Shown here: positions 34,608 through 44,672 of the stretch, in pieces
How the letters are laid out: every line of letters begins with the position of its first letter
How positions within the stretch are numbered: position 1 is the stretch's first letter
Source of the DNA: JBBDWJ01 sp963824095
GTDB taxonomy: Bacteria; Acidobacteriota; Terriglobia; Bryobacterales; UBA6623
Direction: 5' to 3'
Assembly (NCBI GenBank): GCA_963824095.1
Contig: CAWGNS010000008.1
Coordinates: 2,666,001 to 2,730,000 of the forward strand
Length of the DNA: 64,000 bases
Position numbers and translations under genes: made by a program
Notes under the pieces: generated by a model
Databases searched by the model: none
Told to the model about the DNA's origin: nothing
What the model saw: the letters and a program-made list of their open reading frames with translations, nothing else

Positions 34608-36461
34608 TCACTCCAGGTAAATCACCCGCACCTCACCGATCGTTCCAAACTCCTCGTCTTCGTTCGGCTCGTATTCGATCGTCAGAGGTCTCGAATCCTG
34701 CGGTCCGCACTTAAACTCGAACGACCCGGCATGCGCGCCCATCACGACGACCTCGCCGGGGTCCGTGATCGCAAAGGCCTGGGTTTTGCCGTCAGTCGCT
34801 ACTTTCAATTTGGCCTTGGCCCCGGCGCACTCGAAAAACTCGAGAGTCCCGCTGACCTTCAAGGTCGTGTCCGGCTCCACGGCGGCGGTTTCGCCGGCGT
34901 CAGCCCGGCCCGGGCTGGCCTGACCGGCATCGACGGAACCCGAGGACGGCGCGGCCCGGCTGAGGTCCGGCGGCCCGGCGTCGGGCTCGGAATCGAACGC
35001 CGCGCTGGAGAAGTCTTGCGTCTGCGTCTCGCGGCCGCGGATGAGTTCGTCCATCGTGTCGAGGGACGAGATTTCCGTCGGTGAGCGGGCGTATTTTCTG
35101 GCGATTTCGAGGGCCTTTTGGGCTAGTTCGGGGTTGCCGAGCCGCAGGTGGGCGTAGGCCTGCGCGCGGTACAGCGGCACGGCCTGCTCGCGGGTCACGT
35201 TCTTCAGCCGCGCGAAGATGGCCAGGGCCTTTCCGTACTCCTGCTCGTCCATCACCAGGAAACCGAGATGCAGCCGGGTCTCCTGAAGAGCCGGGTCGAG
35301 CTGCACCGCTTTTTCGAGCAGCGGGATCACTTCGCCGTTAGAAGCGCCGTCCTGCCGCAGCACTCTTGCGTAGTCGTCGTAGACCTTGCCGTTGGTCGAG
35401 TTGAGTTCCACGGCCTTGGCGAATTGCTTCTTGGCCGCGTTACGATCGTCCTCGATCAGCGAGTAAGCCAAACCGGCGTGGACGCTGGCGGCTTGAGGAT
35501 AGGCCCGCGCCAACTCTTCGTACCTCTGGCGCGCCGGGTTCCCCGGGCGGCCCACCAGCAGTTCCGCCAGCAGGAGCTGCGTCTCGAGATCGTCGGCGGG
35601 CGTGACCTGCAAATCCTCGGCCGACTTTTCCAGCTTCACGTCCACCACGGCGGCCATGAAGACCGAGCCGTCGATGTAGCCGCGGAGGTCGACCTGCACC
35701 TGGTGGAGCGTCTTGCCGTAGACCCGCTGGAAGGCTTCCGCGGCCGAGGCGCCGTTCGCCAGCTCCACCACGAATCGCCGCGCCCCTTCGTGATAGCCGT
35801 CCGACAGGCTGATCATGTGGGTCAGCGCCCAGCTTTCCTCGTAGAACACCCCGACGCGATTCTTTTCGTTGTAGTAAGGCGAATCGCGGTCGACGGCGGT
35901 GAGTTCCTCCAGGGGCAACGGGGTTCTGACCCGAAGATCGTTCAAGTAGTTCTTCTTCACCTCCCCGAGCCGCACTTTCTTGCCGGCGGGGGTCAGCGTC
36001 GAATAGAAATCGGCCAGCCCCTCGTTCAGCCATAGCGGTATCTCGATGCCGGAGTGTTCGACCAGCAGGTGAACGTATTCGTGGAAGGCCACCGCCTGCG
36101 CATCGCCGCTGGTTTGCCCCATCACGATATAGTCGCGATCGTAGCCTTTCTGGTAATAGGCGACGGAGAAGTCGTTCCAGCGGTAGGGCTCGTAGTCTTT
36201 GTCGGAGTCGAAGGCGATGATCGTGGTGCGCTCTGGCGGTAGTTTTGTACTCGAGGCGGAAAGAAAGAAGCTCCGGATCCTCTCGAAATCGAGGATTGTG
36301 GAACGCCCTCGACGCTCGCCGGCCGGCGTGTACAAGTTGAAATGAGCCGACTGAATCTTGACCCATTCCCGCTCGCCGGCCAGAGCGGGGGCAGGGGAAT
36401 GCAGCCCGCCCAGAAGCGAGAAGACAACGGCCAGACCGAGACTCAGCCCCGTTTTAGGCAT
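34608..36461 (-). CDS. Exported DUF1570-like gluzincin with TPR repeats
   Basis: 617 residues. Signal peptide (LGLAVVFSLLGGLHSPAPALA), then a peptidase-like domain with AVAFHEYVHLLVEHSG (HExxH zinc site) and LNEGLADFYSTL, where the Glu is the third ligand. This pattern is typical of DUF1570-type metallopeptidases. From about residue 290 there are several TPR-like helical repeats (HAGLAYSLIEDDRNAAKKQF, LHLGFLVMDEQEYGKA). A low-complexity linker and a small C-terminal beta domain with two Cys close the protein. It probably acts in the periplasm or outer membrane. The substrate is unknown. Confidence 0.85.
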   Translation of the reverse strand: MPKTGLSLGLAVVFSLLGGLHSPAPALAGEREWVKIQSAHFNLYTPAGERRGRSTILDFERIRSFFLSASSTKLPPERTTIIAFDSDKDYEPYRWNDFSVAYYQKGYDRDYIVMGQTSGDAQAVAFHEYVHLLVEHSGIEIPLWLNEGLADFYSTLTPAGKKVRLGEVKKNYLNDLRVRTPLPLEELTAVDRDSPYYNEKNRVGVFYEESWALTHMISLSDGYHEGARRFVVELANGASAAEAFQRVYGKTLHQVQVDLRGYIDGSVFMAAVVDVKLEKSAEDLQVTPADDLETQLLLAELLVGRPGNPARQRYEELARAYPQAASVHAGLAYSLIEDDRNAAKKQFAKAVELNSTNGKVYDDYARVLRQDGASNGEVIPLLEKAVQLDPALQETRLHLGFLVMDEQEYGKALAIFARLKNVTREQAVPLYRAQAYAHLRLGNPELAQKALEIARKYARSPTEISSLDTMDELIRGRETQTQDFSSAAFDSEPDAGPPDLSRAAPSSGSVDAGQASPGRADAGETAAVEPDTTLKVSGTLEFFECAGAKAKLKVATDGKTQAFAITDPGEVVVMGAHAGSFEFKCGPQDSRPLTIEYEPNEDEEFGTIGEVRVIYLE

Positions 36462-36566
36462 CCAGAACCCGTTCGCGAAGGATCACAAATCAAGGGCATT
36501 TTGATTCTATAGCGGGAATGCCTGGCATTCAATACGCCCCGGCATAGTCCGGACGATTCGCGGCAT

Positions 36567-36590
36567 TGGGGCAGGGCTCCGGCCCGCCCA
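36567..36590. repeat. Short palindromic repeat, family D, copy 3
   Basis: TGGGGCAGGGCTCCGGCCC, then GCCCA, matches the core of copies at 11610, about 13340 and 59746. It sits in the gap between the TPR peptidase and the end of the RND gene. Confidence 0.5.
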
Positions 36591-36639
36591 TCGCCTGCCT
36601 GGGTTGCGCTTGACGATGGTGACGCGCCGTTCACCGCGT

Positions 36640-36693
36640 GCCGCGCCGGTGGAAAAACCGCAGGTTTGCCCAGGCGCAGCCCTGCGCTACGGC
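36640..36693. repeat. Palindromic intergenic repeat, family A, copy 4 (right half)
   Basis: CCGCAGGTTTGCCCAGG followed by CGCAGCCCTGCGCTACGGC matches the right half of the other family A copies. The left arm is not evident. It lies directly against the stop of the RND pump gene. Confidence 0.6.
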
Positions 36694-36697
36694 GCCT

Positions 36698-39600
36698 TTA
36701 CACGAAGGATCGTCGGAGCCGGTAATAGAGAACCGGCGTAATCAGCAGCGAAAGGACCAGGGAAACCGTCACGCCGCCGATCACCGCGATCGCCAGCGGC
36801 CGCAGCAATTGCGCACCGGCGCCGACGCCCAACGCCAGCGGCAGCATGCCCAGAATCGTCGCCAACGCCGTCATCACAATCGGTCGCATGCGGCGCCGTC
36901 CGGCTTGAAAAATCGCTTCCCGCAAGGGGAGACCCTGGGCGCGGAAATACTGCTCGGAATCGAGCATCAAGATGCCGTTTTTGTGCACGATGCCGATCAC
37001 CATGATGGCCCCCATAAACGACGAGATATTGAGGGTCGAACCGGTTATCCACAGCGCCAGCAGCGCGCCGGAACCGCACAGGATCGTCGCCGCCAGGATC
37101 GCCAGCGGATGCGCGAACGAGCGAAATTCGAACACCAGGATGATGAAAATCAGCAGCATCGAAGCCAGCAGCACCTGCGTCAACCCGGCGAACGACTCGC
37201 GCTGGATCTTGTAGAGGCCGCCGTATTCGATGTCGGTGCCGGCTGGCAACTCGATGTCGTGCGGCAGGCGCGCCTGGATCTCGCTCATCGCCGAGCCCAG
37301 GTCTCGCCCGGAAAGCTGCGCCGTCACGACCACCGCCTCCTTCAGGTTGTAGCGGTGAATCTCGCGCTGGCCTTGCTCGAGTTCCACCGAACCGAGGCTC
37401 GAAAGGGGGAGCGTCGCGCCGGAGGTTGGCGAAGTCACTTGCATCGATTTCAGGGTTTCCACGCTGGAGCGGTAGGCCTTGGGGTAGCGCACGCGCAGAC
37501 CGTAGAGGCGATTGTCGATGATCGTTTCCGAGGCCCGCACGCCGTCGAGCATCGCCGACTCCAGGTCCGCCACGTCTTGCACCGAGAAGCCGGCGCGTTC
37601 GGCTTTCTCGGGGTCGACGCGGAAATTGACGGCCGGACCGATAATCACGTTTTGGTTGACAACGTCCACGACCCCGGAAATCTTGGGCAGCCATTCCTCG
37701 ATGCGCGAGGCCACCTGCAGCGCCACCGCGTCGTCCGGATGCGACACCTTGACCTCGATCGGCTCGGGCGACCAGGCCAGATCGCCGATCAGGTCCTCGA
37801 GGATGTGCGGGAATTCCACTTCGATGGCGGGTTCGCTGGAGACGACTTTGGCGCGGATTTCGTCGACGATTTCGGCCAGCGGCCGGCGTGGAAACGGCTT
37901 GAGCTTCACCAGAAAATCGCCCGTGTTGGGCTCGGCAATGGCCAGCGCCAGGCGCGCGCCGGTGCGCCGCGAATAGCTCTGCACGTCGGGCGTCTCGCGC
38001 AGAATCTGCTCGATATGCAGCAGCACGCGGTTGGTTTCTTCCAGCGAGGTGCCCGAGGGCATCACGTAGTCGAGAACGAAGGCGCCTTCGTCCAGTTCCG
38101 GAAGAAAACCGCTGCCCAACTGCGTATAGAGCCCCAAGGACACGGCGACGATCAGCACGATCGCCAGCAGCATCGGGCGCTCATGGCGCAGCGACCAATG
38201 GAGCGCGCGCTCGTAACGCGCCGCCAGGGCGCGAAGAAAGCGCCCTTCGCCGACTTGCTCGGCGGCCGCCAGATCCTCCAAGGCGGGTCCCTTGCGGCGC
38301 TGGAACAGCCCTCGGGCCAGCACCGGCGTAAAGAAGATCGCCAGGAACAGCGATGCGAGCAGCGCGGTCACCATGGTCATCGCCAGCGCGCGGAAGAATA
38401 CGGCGGTGACGCCGCCCAGAAACACCAGTGGGGCGAAGACCACGATGGGGGTGAGCGTCGAGCCGATCAGCGCCGGGGTCAGCTCGGTAATCGCACTCCG
38501 CGCCGCCTCGCCGCGCGATTGCCCCAAGCGCCATGTGCACGGTGATGTTCTCGACCATCACGATGGCGTCGTCGATCACGATGCCGACGCAGGCGGCCAG
38601 GCCGCCGAGCGTCATCAGGTTGAAGCTCATTTTGAAGAGCTGCATGAAGACGACGGCGATCAACAGCGAGATGGGGATGACAACGGCCGCCACCACGGTA
38701 GTGCGCCAGTCCTTGAGGAAAATCATGAGCACGCCGACCGCCAGGGCGAGACCAATCAAAATCGCGTCCCGGACGCCGTAGATCGATTCGCTCACCAGCT
38801 CCGACTGGTCGTAAAACGTGGCCAGGTGGATGTCGCTGGGCAACGTCTTGCGGATCTGCCGGAGCTCGTCGTTGACCGCGCCCGCGATGGCAATGGCGTT
38901 GCCGTCGGGCTGCTGCAGGACGTTGACCAGCACCGCCGGCCGGCCGTCGGCGGTGACGATGTTGTAGACGGGCCGCTCCCCACGCACGACCTTGGCGACG
39001 TCGCGCACCTTCACCGGCGTGCCGTTCACCACGGTGACCACCGCGTTCTCGATCTGCTCTTGCTTGCGCATCAGGCCGGTGACGGTCATCAGGTAGAGGT
39101 GGTAGTTCTCCTGAATCATGCCGGCGGACGACAGCAGGTTGTTGTTGCGGATGGCATCGACGACTTTGGTCAGCGGCAGGTTATAGCCGTTGAGTTTCTC
39201 CGGGTCGACCACGATATGGAACTCGGGCTCGCGGCCGCCGACGATACGGTTCTCCATCACGCCGGGGATGCGGTAGAGCCGCGGCGCGATGTCGTAGTAG
39301 GCGAGTTCCCACAATTCCGACAGGCTGCGCTGGTCCGAGGTCAGGCTGAAGCCGATCATCGGGAACACCGAGAAGGTCAGCCGGTTGATGTAGAAACGCG
39401 TCTCGGGCGGTAGGGTCGGCGTGATCTGCGCGATCTGGCCCTGCACCAGCTCCAGAGCGTCGACGATGTTGACGTCCCAGCGAAAGAACACGCTGATCTC
39501 GGTCGAGCCGCGCGCCGTCACCGAGCGGATGTCGGTAACGCCCGGCACCAGGCGAACCGCTTCCTCGATGCGCCGCGTCACGGTGAGCATCTGGATGTCG

Positions 39601-39776
39601 ACCGGCGCAATGCCGTTGTCGACCAGGATCACGACGCGCGGAAAATCGGTCTGCGGAAACAGCGAGACGGGCAACCGAAAGACGAACGCGAACCCGGCCA
39701 GAGAGATCGTCAGCACCAGCAACAGCAGCGCCCTGGCGTGCGATTCGACGAAGCGGGCCAAGCTATCGCTATTCAC
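36698..39776 (-). pseudogene. RND efflux pump permease, one frame break
   Basis: The gene starts at ATG 39776 and would give about 1026 residues, normal for an RND permease. The N-terminal half includes the first transmembrane helix, porter domain segments and the TM4 proton-relay pair in GIVIDDAIVMVENI (Asp-Asp, the HAE/AcrB-like pattern rather than the CusA pattern). At 38522-38525 (GGGG on the coding strand) the frame breaks: dropping one G joins VHMALG to QSRGEAARSAITE. The second half keeps TM helices to ...VLYYRLRRSFV. It is the last gene of the tolC-mfp-rnd operon, overlapping the adaptor by 4 bp. The pump would be inactive if the break is real. Confidence 0.9.
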
Positions 39777-41020
39777 CGCGAAGACTCCTGAGCGGCGGCC
39801 GCCGTGGCGCGGACCTTGGTGCCCTCCGCAAGGCCATAACCACCCACGACGACGACGTTGGCTCCCGCCTTCAGCCCCGACACGATCTCGACGCGCCCGT
39901 CCGAGAGGGCTCCGGTGGTCACTTTGCGCTCGTGAGCCTGGCCGTCGGCGCCGACCTCCCAGACCACGCCCGCGTGCGTGCCCTCCTCGAACTGCACGGC
40001 GGCGACCGGCACCGTGGTCGCATTCTGGCGCGTGGCGGTAACCACGCTGAGCTGCCCGAATGCGCCCGCCTTGAGCGTGCCCTCACCATTGGGAATTTCA
40101 CACCAGGCCTCGACCGTCCGCCGCAACGGGTCGATCGCCTTGTTCACCACCGTGGTCTTGCCCGTAAACGTCCGCTCCGGGGAGTCGAGCCGCTGGAACG
40201 AGCAGGCCTGCCCCGCTTTCAGGCTGTGGGCCTCGTTTTCCGCAAACTGGCCGCGCGCCACAGCGACCGACAGGTCCATCACGGTGAACACCGGCGAATC
40301 GGGCTTGGCGATGTCGCCGGGGTAGAGGAACTGCTCGGTGATGACGCCGTCAAACGGACTGCGCAGCACGGCGTAGTCGAGTTGCGTATCGATGTAGTCG
40401 AGCCGCGCCTGGGCCTGCTTCAAGCGGCTTTGGGCGATGCGGGTGTCCTGCGTGCCGGAGCGGTTTCGCAGCAGATCGAGCGACTTTTCGGCCACGCGAT
40501 GGGCGGTGCGGGCTTGCTCGAACTGCGTCTTGCTCACCAACACTTCGCGCTCCGGTATGGCCCCTTCGCGGAACAGCTCCTGTCGGCTTTCGTACACCTT
40601 CTGCGCCTCGGCGAGGGCCGCGGCGGCCGCCTCGACCTGTCCCTGGGCGCGCTCGATATCGGTCGGCAGGGTTCCCGAAGTTACCTTCTCAAGGTTGGCC
40701 TGGGCATCGGCGACCTGGGCGGCCGCCTCGGCGCGCTGCGCCTCGATATCGTTGCGCACCAGCCGCGCCAGCGGCTGCCCTTTGCGCACCGCATCGCCTT
40801 TCCCCGCCTCGAGCTGTTCGATGGGCGCGGTTAGAGGAGAGGTGACGCTTGCCTGGCTGCGCGGAAAGACCGTAGCCGTCGCGCCGACCGTGGCTTGAAT
40901 GGTTTCACTGCCGGCGACTGCGGTCTGTACCTCGACGACAAGATCGGGTTCCGCCACCTCGGGTTGCGTGCATCCGCCGGCGATCAGAACCAGGGCAAAA
41001 ACGAGGGTTGGGGTCTTCAT
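39773..41020 (-). CDS. RND efflux periplasmic adaptor (membrane fusion protein)
   Basis: 415 residues with a lipobox in VLIAGGCTQPE, so the adaptor is probably an inner-membrane-anchored lipoprotein. It has a barrel-sandwich hybrid half (LEAGKGDAVRKGQPLARL), a long coiled-coil hairpin (about residues 75-190, EAAAQVADAQANLEKV), the second lipoyl half (LRSPFDGVITEQFLYPG), and beta-barrel and membrane-proximal domains. It overlaps the pump gene start by 4 bp and the TolC gene stop by 4 bp, showing a tightly coupled operon. The AcrB-like permease suggests export of organic compounds rather than metals. Confidence 0.95.
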   Translation of the reverse strand: MKTPTLVFALVLIAGGCTQPEVAEPDLVVEVQTAVAGSETIQATVGATATVFPRSQASVTSPLTAPIEQLEAGKGDAVRKGQPLARLVRNDIEAQRAEAAAQVADAQANLEKVTSGTLPTDIERAQGQVEAAAAALAEAQKVYESRQELFREGAIPEREVLVSKTQFEQARTAHRVAEKSLDLLRNRSGTQDTRIAQSRLKQAQARLDYIDTQLDYAVLRSPFDGVITEQFLYPGDIAKPDSPVFTVMDLSVAVARGQFAENEAHSLKAGQACSFQRLDSPERTFTGKTTVVNKAIDPLRRTVEAWCEIPNGEGTLKAGAFGQLSVVTATRQNATTVPVAAVQFEEGTHAGVVWEVGADGQAHERKVTTGALSDGRVEIVSGLKAGANVVVVGGYGLAEGTKVRATAAAAQESSR

Positions 41021-42315
41021 TGTCCTGATGCCACCTCGAAATCGACCAGGGACCGGCGGTATGCGGCCAGCGCGCTGAAGTAAGACGTGCCGGCGTCGGT
41101 GACCTCGGTCTGGGCCGCAACCACGTCGAGCGCCAGCCCTTCTCCGCTCTCATAGAGCAGGCGCGCCAGCCGCAGGCTCTCTCGCGCGTCGGTCAGCTCG
41201 CCGAGCGCCATCGGGACGCGCTCGTGCCAGGACTGCACCTGCGCCCGGGCAGCCAGGTATTCGCGGGAAAGCGTGCGCTCGGCGATGGACTGTTGTTGCT
41301 CGGTCTGCTGCTCGTGATAACGGGCCTGACGCGCCGTGGCCCGCAGGCGAAACCAGTCGAAAACCGGAAGATTCACGTTGAGAAAGGCCTGGTAGCCGCG
41401 GTCGGCGATGCGGACGTTGTTGGAATCGATGCCGTATTGGAAAACAACGTCGGTCTGAGGCAACAGCGACTTGCGGGCGATGCTGCGCTCGGCCTGGAAG
41501 CCGCGCTGCAGCGCAGCCAAGCGGTCGAACTCGGGGCGGCGCCGGATGAAGGCATCCACGGAATCGGGCGAAGATTCCGCGGCGGCTACCGGAAGGGCGG
41601 GTGGTTGGTCGAGGTCGTCATGAAGCGTCAGCTCGCGGTCTGCGTCGGCCGTCCAAAACGAAGCCAGCACCTGGTTGGCGAGCCGCGCGTCGAGCTGCGC
41701 CTGGCCCAGCCGCTGTTCGAACCGTGCCCGCTGCGCGGCCGCTCTGTGGACGTCGGCCAGGGAGGCTTCACCCTGCCGCTGGCGTGCCTGCGTCTGCGAT
41801 TCGAACCCCTTGGCTTCGTCCAGTCCGCTTTGTTCGAGTTCAACCAGCCTGCGCGCCAGTAAGACGTCGTAAAATGCCACCGCAACAGCCCTGCGCAGGT
41901 CACGCTGAGCCAGCCGCAGATCGACTCCCGCCAAGTCGCGGCCGGCCTGTGCCAGGGCCATCCCAGCCCGCAAACGGCCCGAAAGGTCGATCTGCCAGGC
42001 CGAATCTACCGTGGCCAGATACTCGCGAAGGCCGTTTGCCGCAACGAAGCTGAAGCGGTCCCTGGCATTCAGCAGTGGACTGTTGTACGCCAGGCCATTA
42101 TGAACGCTCACCTGAGGCAGCAAGGTCGAACGGGCGATCGTTTGTCCTTCCGCGGCGACGGCGGTCTCGCGCTCGGCCACGCTTGCCGCTGACGGCGCTT
42201 GCAGGGCTAGCTTGACGCAGTCATCCAGAGAAAGCGGCGCCGTTTGCGCCTGCGCCGTTGCGAGCATTCCAACAAACCCTGCCACGAGTGAAAACCACTT
42301 CAGGGGACGAAACAC
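41017..42315 (-). CDS. TolC-family outer-membrane efflux protein
   Basis: 432 residues from GTG 42315. GAGAGGAG lies 7 bases upstream of this GTG, which beats the ATG at 42336. A signal peptide (LKWFSLVAGFVGMLATAQAQ) leads into LSLDDCVKLALQ, the usual first helix of TolC-like factors. Two duplicated helical repeats follow (LRLAQRDLRRAVAVAFYDVL, near the middle, and YLAARAQVQSWHE, near the end), plus strand regions. It supplies the outer-membrane duct for the adaptor and RND pump encoded directly downstream. The first gene of the operon has no visible regulator gene next to it. Confidence 0.95.
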   Translation of the reverse strand: MFRPLKWFSLVAGFVGMLATAQAQTAPLSLDDCVKLALQAPSAASVAERETAVAAEGQTIARSTLLPQVSVHNGLAYNSPLLNARDRFSFVAANGLREYLATVDSAWQIDLSGRLRAGMALAQAGRDLAGVDLRLAQRDLRRAVAVAFYDVLLARRLVELEQSGLDEAKGFESQTQARQRQGEASLADVHRAAAQRARFEQRLGQAQLDARLANQVLASFWTADADRELTLHDDLDQPPALPVAAAESSPDSVDAFIRRRPEFDRLAALQRGFQAERSIARKSLLPQTDVVFQYGIDSNNVRIADRGYQAFLNVNLPVFDWFRLRATARQARYHEQQTEQQQSIAERTLSREYLAARAQVQSWHERVPMALGELTDARESLRLARLLYESGEGLALDVVAAQTEVTDAGTSYFSALAAYRRSLVDFEVASGQ

Positions 42316-42574
42316 GTGTTCACTCCTCTCTGCCATCGTGCCGAATTCGGCGCTCAATGGCGATCATCGCTCGCTAAAGGCATGGATGAACCGCCAGGAT
42401 GACACTTTGGACGTGGAGGCCCGATCAGCGGTTCCGCTGCCCAATATGCTGACGAGAATTGCGTGCGGGGGTGGGTAGAAACACCGCGGGTTCCGACTCG
42501 ATTCCTTCGAGCGGACGCGCGCCAGCGCGACGCGCCGGCGGGCGCCGCTCAGGTGTTTTCGGCTTCACGAGACG

Positions 42575-43462
42575 CTAGGCCAGCGCGTTCTTGCAGTACA
42601 GGAAGCATTTTCTGACTTCGGCGACCGTATCGTCCCCTTTGTATTCGTACTCGATATTGGCGGGGATGGGGTACTTTTTCGTTTTCAGTAGCTGCAGCAC
42701 GGGCTTGATCGGCGTGTCGCCTTCGCCCCACGGCATGTTGGGTCCGTTGTCCTTCTTGCGGTCTTTGATGTGCAGCACGTAAATGCGATCGTGGTGCTCT
42801 CCGATGTAGGCGACCGGGTCGTAGCCGGCGGCGAAGAAATGGCCGATATCGAGATTGACCCCAAAGTACTTGGACATCGCCATGGCCTGCGCGAAGCTCT
42901 CGGGCTTGGCGAATTCGTTGGGGTCGGTGATGTTGGAGTGGCCGTGCATGGCGACGACGATGCGGTGCTTGTCGGCGAACGGGGCGACGCGCTTGGCCGC
43001 CGTCACTGTCGACGACGCGGTAATGATCTTCACACCCATCGCCTTGGCCATCTCGAAGCCGCGGTCGATTTCGCCGTCCGTGAAATCGTCCCGGAAGCTC
43101 ATGTTGAAGGCATATAGGTTGATGCCGGCGTCATCGAATTTCTTGCGAATCGCCTTCATCTGCTGCAGCGGCACCGTCAGGCGCCACTTGCGAAGTGCTT
43201 CGCGCTGGGCTTTTGCTTCGGCGCTGCCGCGGGCTGCGCGGGGCTCGGGCTCTTTGGGCTCGACGTGACCCGAATACAGCTCGCACTCGCCGATCCCGAT
43301 CTCCTTCATCGCCGCGATCGCGTCGTCGAGCGGCCGGTCGCGGAAGCTATAAGACTGCGCGCCGATTTGCACTCCGCTGAACTTCGAATCGATCGCCGCC
43401 AGCGCCAGCGACGCGGGCAGGCTGGCCAGTGCGATCTTTCCGAAGTCTCGTCTGGAAAACAT
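42575..43462 (-). CDS. Tat-exported sugar phosphate isomerase/epimerase-like TIM barrel
   Basis: 295 residues from ATG 43462, with GGAG 7-10 bases upstream; the frame to 44185 is an artefact. The N-terminus MFSRRDFGKIALASLPASL is a Tat signal (RR in SRRDF). The xylose-isomerase-like barrel has GAQSYSFRD, ECELYSGHVEP, VAMHGHSN, LDIGHFFAAG and YVLHIKDRKKD, with metal-binding Glu, His and Asp positions of the AP-endonuclease-2/isomerase superfamily. Related secreted enzymes in this phylum are usually paired with Gfo/Idh/MocA proteins (two are in the window). The substrate is unknown. Confidence 0.9.
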   Translation of the reverse strand: MFSRRDFGKIALASLPASLALAAIDSKFSGVQIGAQSYSFRDRPLDDAIAAMKEIGIGECELYSGHVEPKEPEPRAARGSAEAKAQREALRKWRLTVPLQQMKAIRKKFDDAGINLYAFNMSFRDDFTDGEIDRGFEMAKAMGVKIITASSTVTAAKRVAPFADKHRIVVAMHGHSNITDPNEFAKPESFAQAMAMSKYFGVNLDIGHFFAAGYDPVAYIGEHHDRIYVLHIKDRKKDNGPNMPWGEGDTPIKPVLQLLKTKKYPIPANIEYEYKGDDTVAEVRKCFLYCKNALA

Positions 43463-43780
43463 GGAAGTCTCCTTGGATTGGTGAGATATGCCGTGGCTGC
43501 TGTGCAGTATCGTGGCTGCTGAGATACCTGGGTCGGTATCATAGCACCATCCCACCGCTGCGGCGGCGATACGCTGCTCAGGCTCGCGCGGGCGCGTTGG
43601 CCGCCGTGCCGGCCAGCGACATCGGCCGTGCGGCATCGCACACGGCTTGGAGGCCGGGGCCCGCTCTCCACACGTGTTGTGCGCCCGCGCAGCGTCGCAG
43701 CGTGGTACTGCTTTCGGTGTAGGATAGTTCCTTTCCGGTGCTTTCGCCGCGCCATCCGGACGGTGAAGATGAACAGAAAC
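43463..43780. other. Divergent promoter region
   Basis: About 320 bp between divergent genes. A word CGTGGCTGCTG occurs twice (around 43489 and 43511) upstream of the isomerase-like gene, possibly an operator pair or simple duplication. The plus-strand open frame from 43628 does not look protein-like before 43781. No other feature is seen. Confidence 0.35.
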
Positions 43781-44173
43781 ATGGCCGATCAAAAACACGT
43801 GGAATTGTTGCGGCATGACGTGGATGCCTGGAACCGCTGGAAGGTCGAAAATCCCAGCGCGCCCGTCAATCTTTCCGGGGCGGACCTCAGCCGCGCCGAC
43901 CTGTTGCTGGCGAACCTGTCCGGAGCCGACCTGAGCGGCGCGAGCCTGGTGCTCGCCAACCTCAAGGGAGCCGACCTCAGCGGCGCCGACTTGCGGGGAG
44001 CCAACCTGGTGGGCGCGCGCATGATCGGCGTGGACCTGGAGCGGGCGAACCTGTGCGGCGCCGACCTGCGCACCGCCGAGGACCTCACCCAGGAGCAGCT
44101 CGCCGAGTCGCTCGGCGATCAGTCCACCCAACTGCCGGAAGGGCTCAAGCACCCCGTGGCCTGGTCGGGTTAA
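43781..44173 (+). CDS. Pentapeptide repeat protein, short paralogue
   Basis: 130 residues from ATG 43781, chosen because MADQKHVELL aligns with MANQQHVDIL of the second copy at 61133-61750; ATG 43769 is a near alternative. After an N-cap (DVDAWNRWKVENP) there are about 12 pentapeptides of the A(D/N)LSG type (GADLS, RADLL, LANLS, GADLS, and so on), which fold into a right-handed square helix. The C-cap EDLTQEQLAESLGD-STQLPEGLKHP is shared with the long copy. Roles range from topoisomerase protection to unknown, and none can be chosen here. Confidence 0.85.
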   Translation: MADQKHVELLRHDVDAWNRWKVENPSAPVNLSGADLSRADLLLANLSGADLSGASLVLANLKGADLSGADLRGANLVGARMIGVDLERANLCGADLRTAEDLTQEQLAESLGDQSTQLPEGLKHPVAWSG

Positions 44174-44336
44174 TGGCCCGGCCAAAGACGCTCGTGTGGG
44201 CCACAGTCCGTGGTGCCGAATGGAGTCGCGCTCCCAAGGCCCTGCGAACAGCGCCTGATATACTCAGGTATTAGGGTGCCGTGGCTCCAATCCGGCCCAA
44301 CCGCCCGAAGACTCCGAGGATTTCGGAAACGACGCA

Positions 44337-44672
44337 ATGCCTCTCTACGAATACGAGTGTCTCAAGTGTGGGACGCGGTTTGAGCAGATCCGGAAATTCT
44401 CCGATCCACCGTTAAAGACGCACGACGGTTGCGGAGGAACGGTGCGCAAACTGCTTTCGGCGCCGGCTATCCAGTTCAAGGGAACCGGCTGGTATGTCAC
44501 CGACTACGCCCGCGCGGGCAAGTCCGACTGGAAATCCGACAAGAAAAAGGACGCCAAGGCCGAGTCCGAGTCTAAGTCGGAGTCCAAATCGGAGTCCAAG
44601 ACCAGCGGCGAAACCAAAGCGGCCTCCACGGAATCCACCAAGGCCGCCACTACGGAATCCTCGAAAACCTAA
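44337..44672 (+). CDS. FmdB-family zinc ribbon protein
   Basis: 111 residues. The first 65 form the FmdB/CxxC_CxxC_SSSS zinc ribbon: MPLYEYECLKCGTRFEQIRK, with Cys in LKCG and a second metal site in HDGCGG, then LLSAPAIQFKGTGWYVTDYA, which is highly typical. The tail of about 45 residues is low-complexity Ser/Lys/Glu/Thr (repeated SKSES), charged and probably disordered. FmdB-like proteins have been tied to formamide/acetamide regulation in one species, but most are of unknown function. The next gene is thrS. Confidence 0.9.
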   Translation: MPLYEYECLKCGTRFEQIRKFSDPPLKTHDGCGGTVRKLLSAPAIQFKGTGWYVTDYARAGKSDWKSDKKKDAKAESESKSESKSESKTSGETKAASTESTKAATTESSKT

